The notes under the pieces are model-generated. The model did no database searches and had not been told where the DNA came from. It worked only from the letters and a program-made list of their open reading frames with translations. A stretch of 64,000 nucleotides of DNA from Tritrichomonas foetus (taxonomy: Eukaryota > Parabasalia > Tritrichomonadida > Tritrichomonadidae): positions 33,155 to 97,154 of the forward strand of contig MLAK01000587.1 in the NCBI GenBank assembly GCA_001839685.1, written 5' to 3'. This document shows, piece after piece, positions 1 through 9,135 of the stretch. Every line of letters begins with the position of its first letter. The stretch's first letter is position 1. A program made the translations under genes and the position numbers.

Positions 1-453
1 AGATTTTGATGTTTCAAAAAATGATGGATTCTTTTTGATCACTTGAATAACAGAAGCAAATAATGGAAAAAATAATTCCGAATATGGAATCGATCCAAAA
101 AGGCCTGAAATAAATGTCAGTGAATTGAAAAGTACTTCTGATAAATTTGACTTATCGTGAAGAACAGTAACTCCCAGTTCTGCGCACGCGTGGCTATATT
201 GGTGAAAAATGAGCTTAATTTCTTCGTCTTCGAGATGTTCGGCTGTAATGCATTTAAAAGTTGTAGCGAATTGGCTGACTAATCTTGAAAATAAAAGCAC
301 GCACGTGGTGTCTTTCGATACTGTTGAAAAAGCGGCAAGATTTTGTGAAAACATATTGATCAGAAACTTTTCTTCTTGCGGAATGGGCGGAATTTTCTTC
401 GTTTCTTGCTTCTGGACCGTCTTGCGAAAAAAATTGCCGATATTCTGAAGCAT
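1..453 (-). CDS. Partial hypothetical protein (N-terminal 151 residues)
   Basis: On the minus strand an ATG at 453 opens a frame with no stop that runs off the left edge, giving 151 codons. The N-terminus begins MLQNIGNFFRKTVQKQETKK, followed by helical, hydrophobic sequence without recognisable motifs (for example FLINMFSQNLAAFSTVSKD and VLFNSLTFISGLFGS). It has no signal peptide and no clear transmembrane segment, and could be the start of a helical-repeat protein. The frame is preferred over the overlapping plus-strand ORF at 209-448 because it is open to the window edge and has balanced composition. I do not recognise the family; the rest of the gene lies outside the window. Confidence 0.6.
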   Translation of the reverse strand, partial: MLQNIGNFFRKTVQKQETKKIPPIPQEEKFLINMFSQNLAAFSTVSKDTTCVLLFSRLVSQFATTFKCITAEHLEDEEIKLIFHQYSHACAELGVTVLHDKSNLSEVLFNSLTFISGLFGSIPYSELFFPLFASVIQVIKKNPSFFETSKS

Positions 454-952
454 TCTGCTATTTGAATAATCCGATAAATTTTTACATCATAAACTTTTTG
501 TGAATTTCATATCACGTTCAATTAGCATAAGTATAATTAAATGATCTTTTTATGATTCGTACATGGGTATTACATCATGCTATACTTTTCCAATATTGGG
601 TCAACTATTTTTTGGCATGACAAAAAATGCTAATTATTGATAAGAATCCATTGATCTCGGAAATTCCATTTTGTTCTTGATAATATGAAATCTCTCTTTT
701 TCGGATTCACTAATTCTAGTCTATCTGTTCAGCTTGTATGTTAGATTCCAAACCAATTGTAAAAATAATAAGATAATTAAAAAAAGAACAAATTAGTTAA
801 AGAAAGAACAAATTAGTTAAAGAAAGAACAAATTAGTTAAAGAAAGAACAAATTAGTTATAGAAAGAACAAATTAGTTAAAGAAAGAACAAATTAGTTAA
901 AGAAATAATCAGGAAATAAAAAAAGAATATCATAAATCAATAAAAATGAATT
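454..952. other. Intergenic spacer holding a 20-bp tandem repeat
   Basis: No gene is visible. The spacer contains the upstream region of the partial gene on the left, the 3' end of the kelch gene on the right, and the minisatellite at 781-906 listed separately. Confidence 0.6.
781..906. repeat. 20-bp minisatellite, about 6 copies
   Basis: The unit AGAAAGAACAAATTAGTTAA repeats head to tail six times from 781 to 900. The first copy starts with AAAAA and one copy has TTAT instead of TTAA. A partial seventh copy ends near 906. The repeat lies between two minus-strand genes, about 50 bp beyond the stop codon of the kelch gene. No spacers separate the units. Confidence 0.95.
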
Positions 953-2110
953 TTACATTCGTGACATATACATAAAGGTTTCATATAAATCGCATTGCAA
1001 GTGAAGGACAGACAGTGCGTCGCCGCAGCTCACGATTCCGATGTTTGGTGGCTCTAGCAGTGGTGCTCCAAGGAACAGCACGACTTCCCTCGTCTGCTTG
1101 CGGTAAGTGATTGAAGCGGACCAAATACGAGGTACCATGAACATTCCATTTCGGTCCACAAAGCCATCAGACACGTTCGTTGTTACTCCATCTGGGTGGA
1201 CATGAAAGATGAACCACCAGTTTCTGACGGTATCGAACCCGTACATTAGACAGAAGTTTCTTTTCTCGTATTTTCCACCGAAAAGCAAGAGGTATCTGTC
1301 GACCGCTACCATTGATGCTGCTGATAGTTCTGGCGGTGGTGCTGATCCTGTATATTTTACAACTTCAAGCTTTTCGGTTGTCCAATTGAACTTCAGGAGT
1401 GCATCAGACTTGGCTGCACCAAAAATATAAAGGTTGTCATTATGAGAAGCATAAGTGGCTGATGTTCGCCCGTTAATTTCAGAATTGACTTCTCTCCAAA
1501 CCATTGTATCTGTGTCAAGGATCCACAAATCCGATAGCCAATCACCATTATAGCCTCCCCAGACCATTATTTTGTTCTGATATGATGCCATGATATGGCC
1601 GATACGACCAGCTGGCCCGCCGCCGGTTGTAGCTGGGCGAGAAATGCCTAGCGTTGGAAGGTAAAGAACATGGAGGTCATCAAGATAAGAAGTCCCGGAA
1701 AATCCGCCGAACAAATATATCTTATCCTTGATGAAGCATGCAGTAGTTCCGTTGCGAGGCGAAACTGTCGAGCTGTCGATGTTTAATTGAGTCCACTTTC
1801 TGGTTTCCACGTTTAGAACCCACATGTCGTTTAATAAATTGTCATCACCATCAATTCCATATCCAATCACAGCCGATTTTGCGGCTGGAACGTAGGTCAT
1901 GAAATGTGTTGTTCGAGGTTTCGGCGTCACAGATTCGGGCAAAATCATTGAATAGCTTGCTGAAAATCCGGTCGATAATAATCTATGCGTGTTAATTAAG
2001 CCATCATTATGCGGTCGTTTTGGTGAAACAGTGATTTCGTCTTCATTTGCGTCGAGAACTATATATGGTTCCGCCATGAAAGGTTTCGCTCCACTATTTT
2101 CATTCCCCAT
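953..2110 (-). CDS. Kelch-repeat beta-propeller protein
   Basis: This 385-residue protein has several kelch blades between about residues 70 and 330. They are recognisable by the repeated hydrophobic-Gly-Gly strand followed by a spaced Tyr/Trp, such as IYLFGGFSGTSYLDDLHVL, IMVWGGYNGDWLSDLWIL and LLLFGGKYEKRN. Kelch propellers are protein-interaction scaffolds. The open frame extends to 2137 but begins there with TTG. The first ATG is at 2110 and gives MGNENSGAKP. Gly2 with a small residue at position 6 fits an N-myristoylation signal, so the protein may be membrane-attached; that is inference. The stop codon is TAAA, matching the trichomonad polyadenylation signal. No BTB or F-box partner domain is seen, so its ligand is unknown. 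Confidence 0.85.
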   Translation of the reverse strand: MGNENSGAKPFMAEPYIVLDANEDEITVSPKRPHNDGLINTHRLLSTGFSASYSMILPESVTPKPRTTHFMTYVPAAKSAVIGYGIDGDDNLLNDMWVLNVETRKWTQLNIDSSTVSPRNGTTACFIKDKIYLFGGFSGTSYLDDLHVLYLPTLGISRPATTGGGPAGRIGHIMASYQNKIMVWGGYNGDWLSDLWILDTDTMVWREVNSEINGRTSATYASHNDNLYIFGAAKSDALLKFNWTTEKLEVVKYTGSAPPPELSAASMVAVDRYLLLFGGKYEKRNFCLMYGFDTVRNWWFIFHVHPDGVTTNVSDGFVDRNGMFMVPRIWSASITYRKQTREVVLFLGAPLLEPPNIGIVSCGDALSVLHLQCDLYETFMYMSRM

Positions 2111-3036
2111 TATGACATATGATATCAAAAAGTTCAAATGTAGCGGCCAGACATTAATTCAAAAAAATAAAAATAAATAGACCTTTTAAAAAATGGAGGA
2201 AACATCGATAAAAGTCTTTTTTTCACTTGACATCTAGCAGAATTATGAATGAAAAGCCCTCAAATTATTGTTAATATTCTGAAATACTCATATTTTCAAT
2301 TCAAAAATCGATCGAATTCTATATATAGCCATTCAATTTTCTATTCACACAAAAATCTTTGTGATTGTTTTATACTCATGAGAAAAACACTGGGATTTCT
2401 AGAGAATAGATTTCTTTTTTCATTTGATTCTAAATCGGATTGAACATTTGGATTTTCATTGAACTTTTTTCAAATAGATGAATATTATGGCAGATCCCTG
2501 AAATTCATCAGTTTTTCCTCATCAATCTGAATTAACTGTACTGAAATTTTATTGTATTAACAAAAAATATGATAAATGTGGACTTTTTCTGACAGATCGA
2601 GTGAGTCATAAAATAATTGGCGGCTATTCATACCGTTAAGGAGAAATAATTCGCTAAAATAATGACTACAACAGTTAAAAAGGATATTATGAGAATAACT
2701 CCAATATCAACCTCTTAGCAGGATTTCATCATTTTATTTTTCCTTCACTTCAAAAATAATGTTTTTAACATTATTATATTCAGTAATTGAAACCATTGTG
2801 ATTATCTCAAGATCATTTTCTTCAATCAGTACACTTTTTTAATAATATTGATAATATTCCGACAAATCATCTCCAAAAGTATTCGCTTTGAATATAAACA
2901 ATAAAATTAACACAAGAGATGTTTTATAAAAAAATTCATAAAAATTAAAGAATAAAAATATTCAATTCATAAATTTATAAAACATATGTTTTGTTATCTA
3001 CAATTAACACATTCTTTTGTGAATTGTATATTCAAA
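2111..3036. other. Intergenic spacer, no gene seen
   Basis: About 0.9 kb of AT-rich sequence between two minus-strand genes. Only short open frames with poor composition are present. A 6-bp hairpin (CACAAA/TTTGTG) lies near 2346. No RNA gene or mobile element is recognised. Confidence 0.5.
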
Positions 3037-5175
3037 TTAAATATCAGATGATACTGTATAACCTGGAATATGGACAGAACAATGGAAAGCCTTAAGCTTT
3101 TCATTGAGAAAATCTAAATCTCTCTGAACAAGTTCTCTTTTTGCTTTTGCGGCAATTTTTGAAACTTCTTGTGAGATTTTTTCTGAAACCTTGCGGAAAA
3201 TTGCTGTTATTATTTCTGATGGTAAACAATCATTCAAAACATTATTCAAAGTAGTTACTTCCTGAACAATGTCTAATATGAATTGTGAGGTTTGCTGTTG
3301 AGCAAACGATGCATTATTACACCTATTTGTGATCGATTTAGCCATGACGTCAATAATTTTTTCGATGATTTGATTCAAATGAGTTTCAAGACTTTTTACA
3401 ACACTGTTGAATTGAAGGTTAACTACATCATTGGTTGCACCAACTGCACTAATGCGTGGTTTAATGAATGGAATCAAATTAATAAAGAAACAAATGCCAG
3501 AAGCAGATAATGCCAAATTCTTAGTAGTAACTTTCTTCATCTTCACTGTTTGTGAAGTACCACCAAGTAAAACCAAATCATGGCATTGAGTATTAAATAA
3601 TTTAATAGTTTCACACATTTTACATGTTATTTCATCTTGTGTCTTTGGGAGACGTCTTGCAGCTTGCCAATAACTCCAGGTAACTTCAAGAAGAACGAGC
3701 AAAGATGTAGTTGACCCATAATGTTCATTCTTAATAACAAGGCCATTTACATCTGCTGCAGTTAATCTTCTAAGCATATCAATGTGATTTGATGATGGTT
3801 GTGTCTTTGTGAACTTTTCTTGTGCAAGTGCTTGAGTAAGCCTTTTCATTTGTTCACAGTGGTAACTTTCAACAAATGATCGACCAAGTGTAATAATTGA
3901 AGCGGATATTAAAGTAGTATCAATATCGAATTTATCAAATGATCGACTAATTGAAATCATTGCTTCCATTAAAGAGCTGAAATCATTTAATGATGCACTA
4001 TTTAATGGATGAGATGAGACAACAGTAGTTATTTCTCTAAACACTTTATCTACTAAAACTTGAGATACTTCAACTAAACCATCTGTTGGAATTCCACGAT
4101 TTTCGAATTCTTTGGTGATTTTTGAAATAGCATCAGTACTTTTTGCCAAAATTCGACTTCGAATATTCGGTGAAGCTGCTGAGAGAACTTCAGTAAAGTC
4201 ATGAACACTTAAAACACTTAATTGTGAACATTTGAACTCTTTTTGTTCAGCAGCATCATTTAAAATCTTTTTAACTGATTCTACAGCATATTCACCAATG
4301 AATTGTTTTGCTTCAACAACAGCTGATTCTATAAGATTGTGCTTTTGAAGAGTATCGATAATTTCAGTTGATGTTCCAGCTTCGTTGGTGAAGAGTTGGT
4401 AAAAAGTAGATTTCGCTTTTCTAGCAATTAATTCTTTTGTGTCTTTTAATTTTTGGAGCTGTGAACGAAGCGCTTTTATTCCAAGCATTGACGGCAAAAG
4501 GCCTATAAGTTCATCAACAAGTTGAAAAGCGGAATCATATTCTTGTCGATCAGCTAAAGCGATGGCCGTTGGTGTGGCATGTGTGATTCGTTGCATTGTA
4601 GCAACAATTTCAGAAAGTTGATTTAGCCTCTCCTTTTGAAGGCGATGTTTAGCAATGGTTTCTGATGACTTCGACATATCATTCAAATCATGAAGATCAG
4701 ATCTCATGTTTTTAACTTGTGGAAGTAAAACCGATAGCTCGTGATTCATGTCATGAATTGTTGAGAACGATCTGAAAAATTCAAGCGCATGTTGATCTGA
4801 TGAATGAAATAGAAGAGATTGAACCGCGTCGAGTTGGAGAAGAAGCTCTTCATGAAAGAGTCTCTTTTTTAGGCAATCTTTTGGGAAAACTTGCTTGAAA
4901 ATGTCGGAGCGCCTTAAATCAAAATCTTTTTCGAAAAAGATCGGCCTGACTTTACAATTTTCAATCGACGACATTGAAGGCTGAGACTGTTCTTCGGAGC
5001 TTGATGTGAATTCATCTAAGAATGATCCGTTTGCTTGAAGATATTGGTCAACTGGTGATAAATCGATATTTTGTGAAGGCTTGACATAAATATCTTTGAA
5101 ATTCAGGTTTTTAGAGGCTTCCTTGGCGAATTCAAATACGAATGGTTGAACGGGGTATTTTAAATCGCTCGACAT
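3037..5175 (-). CDS. VPS54: Vps54-like subunit of the GARP tethering complex
   Basis: The 712-residue protein matches Vps54, the GARP subunit that tethers endosome-derived vesicles at the trans-Golgi network through SNARE contacts. The N-terminal half is helical with coiled-coil stretches (about residues 110-260), as in the Vps54 N-terminal domain. The C-terminal half carries the Vps54-specific block with KLFNTQCHDLVLLGG at about residue 525 and KKVTTKNLALSASGICFF shortly after, which I recognise as the conserved core of the family's C-terminal domain. It is shorter than animal Vps54 (roughly 950-1000 residues), mainly by trimmed loops. The ATG at 5175 is the first in frame. Family membership is inferred from conserved blocks read by eye. 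Confidence 0.8.
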   Translation of the reverse strand: MSSDLKYPVQPFVFEFAKEASKNLNFKDIYVKPSQNIDLSPVDQYLQANGSFLDEFTSSSEEQSQPSMSSIENCKVRPIFFEKDFDLRRSDIFKQVFPKDCLKKRLFHEELLLQLDAVQSLLFHSSDQHALEFFRSFSTIHDMNHELSVLLPQVKNMRSDLHDLNDMSKSSETIAKHRLQKERLNQLSEIVATMQRITHATPTAIALADRQEYDSAFQLVDELIGLLPSMLGIKALRSQLQKLKDTKELIARKAKSTFYQLFTNEAGTSTEIIDTLQKHNLIESAVVEAKQFIGEYAVESVKKILNDAAEQKEFKCSQLSVLSVHDFTEVLSAASPNIRSRILAKSTDAISKITKEFENRGIPTDGLVEVSQVLVDKVFREITTVVSSHPLNSASLNDFSSLMEAMISISRSFDKFDIDTTLISASIITLGRSFVESYHCEQMKRLTQALAQEKFTKTQPSSNHIDMLRRLTAADVNGLVIKNEHYGSTTSLLVLLEVTWSYWQAARRLPKTQDEITCKMCETIKLFNTQCHDLVLLGGTSQTVKMKKVTTKNLALSASGICFFINLIPFIKPRISAVGATNDVVNLQFNSVVKSLETHLNQIIEKIIDVMAKSITNRCNNASFAQQQTSQFILDIVQEVTTLNNVLNDCLPSEIITAIFRKVSEKISQEVSKIAAKAKRELVQRDLDFLNEKLKAFHCSVHIPGYTVSSDI

Positions 5176-5423
5176 TGAACTCGTAATTGTTGTGTTACAA
5201 TTTTTTTATTTTTCACATCATAAGTCCGATTTCAGCTATTTATGATTGCTACACAGAAGTGATTTATTTTATATCTTATTTTTTATAAAAATCAAGTCTT
5301 TATTGAGAAAATCTTTATATAGTAATATTGACTTTATGACAATATCATAATTAGATAATCATAGTTTTATGATGAAATATTTATAGGTCAATTTGAAACA
5401 GAGTATGTCAATTTCTCCAAAAA

Positions 5424-6707
5424 ATGGTGAAAGTTGACATCTCTGATACGCAATGGGATTTCTTACCACCAAATTCCAAAGTGATTGATGTTCAAGAAAT
5501 CGGTCCTTTCGCTTATTTTATTTTCTATTTATGGGCAGTGTGGTCATTTGTTTGGCTCGCTGGATCAATTCTTTTCATAATCCGACTTTCCACAGGCGAC
5601 ACGAATATTCGAATGCGATCTCCGACTCTCGTTTTATTGTCAGCTTTCGGAGCCGAAATGGCTTTCAGTTGCACCGCTTGGGATATCGCCGTCACTCGCT
5701 CTCGTTTTCCATGTTGTCTCGACCTCTACTACATTCTACTTTTCTTACCGCTTTATTTCGTGCCATTTGTACTGCGTTTTGCGAAATATATTTTTACGAT
5801 GATCCAACTCGAAAAATGGCAGAAAGGTTTAATCAAAGACGTTCATAATCATCCATTCGTGAAAGAATCGACATACGTAACAATTCTCGGCTTCGTTATT
5901 ACGATTTTACTTCTCATTGCAAATTTATTCCAATGGCAATTATTACCAGATTGGGTCAATGCTTACGGTTGTCAACTTCGCGATTATACTTTCATTATTC
6001 TGGTTATTCTTGTTTCGATTTGTTTCCTTCTTTTCGTTGTTGGTTTCTTCATCATGGCGAAAATTCCAGATCCTTACAAAATCAAAAGCGAACTTATATC
6101 CTGTAGTATTGTTTGGATCTGCTGCTTAGTACCATATTTAGTTTTCTACAAACTAAATAAGTATTCTAACATTTTAGTGACTTTGATGTTCATTTTTATC
6201 GTTGCAGGTTATTTTACGTCGGTTTTATGGCCAATTTACTTATCGTTCAAGCATCCACCCGAAGAAGAATCAAACGATAACATTTTAGTAACATTCGATC
6301 AAATGGTCCTTGATCCAGATGCTTATAAAATTATTGAACAAATTGCTGCAATCAAAGTCTTCGCTGAAGTTCCTCCATTCTGTCGTGCTGTTTTGAAATA
6401 CAGAAGATTAGAAAATCCTGAACAATTAAAAGCTAAAGCACAGCAAATTTTTGATATGTTTATAAAACCAGGTTCACCTCAACAAAACAACTTTCCTGCT
6501 TCAATGGTGAGAGATATTGAAGAGAGACTTCAATTCCCAACAAATGACCTATTTAACAGAGTTTATCAGGAAGCTACAAAACTGTTTGTGACTGGAAACT
6601 TCTTACGTGAAGTGAGAAATAAACCGGAATTCATCGAACTTGTAAACAGGAAGAAAGAAGAAATGCTTCATAAAAATGACGCTGCTGATATACTTGCGTC
6701 TAAATAA
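5424..6707 (+). CDS. Seven-transmembrane RGS protein (7TM-RGS)
   Basis: The 427-residue protein has an N-terminal membrane region with about seven hydrophobic helices between residues 28 and 275 (for example YFIFYLWAVWSFVWLAGSI, FIILVILVSICFLLFVVGFF). A cytosolic C-terminal domain at about residues 285-410 has the all-helical pattern of RGS (LDPDAYKIIEQIAA, CRAVLKYRRLENPE, LFNRVYQEATKLFV). RGS domains accelerate GTP hydrolysis by heterotrimeric G-alpha subunits. A receptor-like 7TM fused to RGS resembles plant AtRGS1 and related protist proteins, where the fusion restrains self-activating G-alpha. The sequence TCAATTTCTCC just upstream of the ATG at 5424 could be a weak initiator. The ligand is unknown, and helix count and topology were judged by eye. 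Confidence 0.8.
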   Translation: MVKVDISDTQWDFLPPNSKVIDVQEIGPFAYFIFYLWAVWSFVWLAGSILFIIRLSTGDTNIRMRSPTLVLLSAFGAEMAFSCTAWDIAVTRSRFPCCLDLYYILLFLPLYFVPFVLRFAKYIFTMIQLEKWQKGLIKDVHNHPFVKESTYVTILGFVITILLLIANLFQWQLLPDWVNAYGCQLRDYTFIILVILVSICFLLFVVGFFIMAKIPDPYKIKSELISCSIVWICCLVPYLVFYKLNKYSNILVTLMFIFIVAGYFTSVLWPIYLSFKHPPEEESNDNILVTFDQMVLDPDAYKIIEQIAAIKVFAEVPPFCRAVLKYRRLENPEQLKAKAQQIFDMFIKPGSPQQNNFPASMVRDIEERLQFPTNDLFNRVYQEATKLFVTGNFLREVRNKPEFIELVNRKKEEMLHKNDAADILASK

Positions 6708-7194
6708 GAAGACTTTTTAATTCTTTATTTGACTTATCGTTTCGTTTTATGTGACTAAATATTTGTTACTTTGCTTTATTGTTGTGAAATCTTTATTGTT
6801 GTTTCTTCATTCTTTTTGAGAATAAATGTTGTCTCAGTACATAAAATTGTAAATCTCTTATCTTCAAAAGTATGAACACATGTGAGAGCACATTGCTTTA
6901 GTTCATGGTATTCTTATTTCTATAAGGTAAAGTAATTTTTAATGGGTCTTCATCTATCAATGCAAAATCCTGGGAACAAAAGAATCAACAATGTTATGTT
7001 GTAATTAAAAGATGCCCTCTTTCTACAGCTTGAAACATTGATGATATTACATGATCTCTTTAAACAATGCCCTTCTATAATGAACGAAAATTAAGCAATG
7101 GTTTGGAAATTATTAACTTTTATCAATGTGCAAGAAAATATCTGTAAATGTAGAAATAGTTTAGAAGGAGAGAAATTGAAAATAATTGATAAGT
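6708..7194. other. Convergent spacer, no gene seen
   Basis: Lies between the 3' ends of two converging genes. AT-rich with T-runs; no open frame of convincing composition and no RNA gene recognised. Confidence 0.5.
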
Positions 7195-7767
7195 TTATTC
7201 TTTCATTTTATAAATACAAACATTAATCATAACACCAGGTTTGGAAGGAAGAGGAATTTCGTACTGGAGAGGTTTTTTCTTGCTTAGAAAATCCGCATTT
7301 CGATTTTTCACGAAAGTTCTCAAATCTTCAGCAGCTTTCATTGTTTTTTTCTTCTGCCATGGAATTATTACCCATCCAAGGAGGCCCCCACTGAATATCA
7401 GCAAAAGAACCCAGATCCACACTGGAATGAATGATTTCAATAAACAAGAATTCAATGCTTTAAGGTCATTTCCCCATTCTTTGTCATCTACATATTGGCT
7501 AATAGATCTAAATTTCATTCTTCTGACTGTAGGCGCCCTAAAAAATGCGCTGTGATTATATAAAATTTCTATCCGTTTTACAACTTCTGTCTTTTCTGGA
7601 TTGATTTTGAATGCATTTTTCGTCGATATAAAATCATCGTCGTCGTCAAATTCTAATGTATATTTTCTTGTTGGCTGATTATAAGCAATATCGTCTTCTA
7701 GAGATTCATCCAATTGTGTGTAATCGATGAGTTTTTCTTGAAGGGTTTTTGAAAGGCGACGAGTCAT
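7195..7767 (-). CDS. Single-pass membrane protein of unknown function
   Basis: This 190-residue protein has an acidic, soluble N-terminal region (EFDDDDDF near residue 40), one strong transmembrane helix at about residues 116-138 (IPVWIWVLLLIFSGGLLGWV) followed by the positive segment KKKTMKAA, and a basic C-terminal tail. With no N-terminal signal peptide and positive charges on the C-terminal side, topology is uncertain; a tail- or signal-anchored type is possible. The stop overlaps TAAA. It converges with the 7TM-RGS gene and diverges from the SWIRM gene, sharing a 99-bp promoter region with the latter. I do not recognise a family. Confidence 0.75.
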   Translation of the reverse strand: MTRRLSKTLQEKLIDYTQLDESLEDDIAYNQPTRKYTLEFDDDDDFISTKNAFKINPEKTEVVKRIEILYNHSAFFRAPTVRRMKFRSISQYVDDKEWGNDLKALNSCLLKSFIPVWIWVLLLIFSGGLLGWVIIPWQKKKTMKAAEDLRTFVKNRNADFLSKKKPLQYEIPLPSKPGVMINVCIYKMKE

Positions 7768-7842
7768 GAATAACTAAATCGAGCAAAAATGTGTAAAAAT
7801 CTAACTAAGGTCAATTTACTAATCAGAGTAAGGTGAATTTTT

Positions 7843-7856
7843 TCACTTTTTCACTA
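7843..7856 (+). promoter_or_regulatory. Putative initiator (Inr) element
   Basis: TCACTTTTTCACTA lies 10 bases before the ATG of the SWIRM gene. It closely resembles the Trichomonas vaginalis initiator TCAYTWYTCATTA, where the A of TCA is the transcription start. Trichomonad 5' UTRs are typically this short. The match is by eye and has one extra base. Confidence 0.45.
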
Positions 7857-7866
7857 CAAACTTGAT

Positions 7867-8958
7867 ATGACTGCGGTGAAGCATCCATTCGAAAATTTCG
7901 ATAGTCGTAAATCTCGCAGGTTCAAAACAGAATCGCTTTTGGATGCAACTAATTATAAAGTCACCAAATTCTGCCAGACCGCAGTTAATCCGCCACATCA
8001 TCCTCGACCACCTTTGCCGCACGATCCAAGGCCTTACGCAATCCCAGCGCACTCCAGATGGTTTTCTTTCCAAAAAATTCATGCGATCGAACGAGCCGAA
8101 TTCCCTGAACTTTCCGATCCAGCCGAAGCCAAACGATATAAGCGAATCCGAAATAAATTCATCAAACTTTTCAGACTTTATCCAACACAAGAAGTAACAA
8201 CAGCAACAATGCGCCACATCGAAGGGGGTGATTCGACAATAATTTCGAAAATCCATAAATTTTTATGTTTATGGGGTTTGATCAACTTTACTCCCGGGTT
8301 TTGTAATAACCAGCCGAATCAAGTTGACGCGCGTCTTGTTCACGAATATTCGAAGATTATCGAAGACCCGCCATTAAACGTTAATACGAATTACAAAGCC
8401 AATCAAGCAAAAGTTCAACCTACGATAGACGTTTGTTGCACAGTTTGTAAAGTTGCTTGCGGTGATGGCCATTTTTGTTCCCGCAAATATCCCGGTGTTG
8501 TAATCTGTCCACAATGCTTTTCCCATCAAAGCACCTTAACACAACTTGAAGTCCCACATGCAGCTTTTGAATTTAGATCACTTCCAGCTCCACCAAACAC
8601 AAATAATCGAGTTCCTCAAAGATCAAATGACGAAATTCTGATTTTTGACAAATACGAATCAATGAAAGAAGACTGGACTCAAATTTCTGAGAAAACTGAA
8701 TCAAAATCACCTTTGGATTGTCTCATTTTATTCTTAAGAAGCTCCTTAAATGACGTCTCACAGACAAAACAACTGACAAGCCATGAATTCAATGATGAAA
8801 ATATGGTGCTCGACCTTCTTGAGTTTGCAAACGAGGAAAAAAACGAAGAAGTTCCGCATCAACAACTGAACTATCAGAACAACTGGGAAGAACTTGATGA
8901 AGAATTGCAAAAAATAGAAGAAGAAATTAGATGTTTTCATACTATACCAAATTGTTAA
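7867..8958 (+). CDS. SWIRM-domain protein, SWI3/RSC8/BAF155-like remodeling subunit
   Basis: The 363-residue protein starts with a basic Pro-rich segment, then a SWIRM domain at about residues 55-145. Its signature pieces are AIPAHSRWFSFQKIH, YKRIRNKFIKLFRLYP and KIHKFLCLWGLINF. A Cys-rich ZZ-like patch follows at about 188-220 (CCTVCKVACGDGHFC...CPQCF), and then a short SANT-like segment at about 255-300 (MKEDWTQISEKTESKSPLDC). This order (SWIRM, ZZ, SANT) is that of the SWI3/RSC8/BAF155 scaffolding subunits of SWI/SNF-type remodelers. The SANT domain is reduced, and the C-terminal part is short and acidic with Gln/Glu-rich helices. SWIRM domains also occur in LSD1 and Ada2, but no oxidase or Ada2 features are present. 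Confidence 0.85.
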   Translation: MTAVKHPFENFDSRKSRRFKTESLLDATNYKVTKFCQTAVNPPHHPRPPLPHDPRPYAIPAHSRWFSFQKIHAIERAEFPELSDPAEAKRYKRIRNKFIKLFRLYPTQEVTTATMRHIEGGDSTIISKIHKFLCLWGLINFTPGFCNNQPNQVDARLVHEYSKIIEDPPLNVNTNYKANQAKVQPTIDVCCTVCKVACGDGHFCSRKYPGVVICPQCFSHQSTLTQLEVPHAAFEFRSLPAPPNTNNRVPQRSNDEILIFDKYESMKEDWTQISEKTESKSPLDCLILFLRSSLNDVSQTKQLTSHEFNDENMVLDLLEFANEEKNEEVPHQQLNYQNNWEELDEELQKIEEEIRCFHTIPNC

Positions 8959-9135
8959 TAAATGTTCATCTATGTATACTATATTATCATTTTAGAAACG
9001 AAACTCTGCGAGTTATAATATTATTCTTCGAACTATTATATTATTCTTCGTAGAATATTCTACATCATATATGAATTAATTAATCTTTCTTTTTCTTTTA
9101 TTTATAGCTCAACCGATAAAAAAGTTATTTTGTTC

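Noticed and set aside
781..906. Repeat array considered as CRISPR
   Set aside because: Units are contiguous with no spacers and the genome is eukaryotic; the same applies to 32137-32339.
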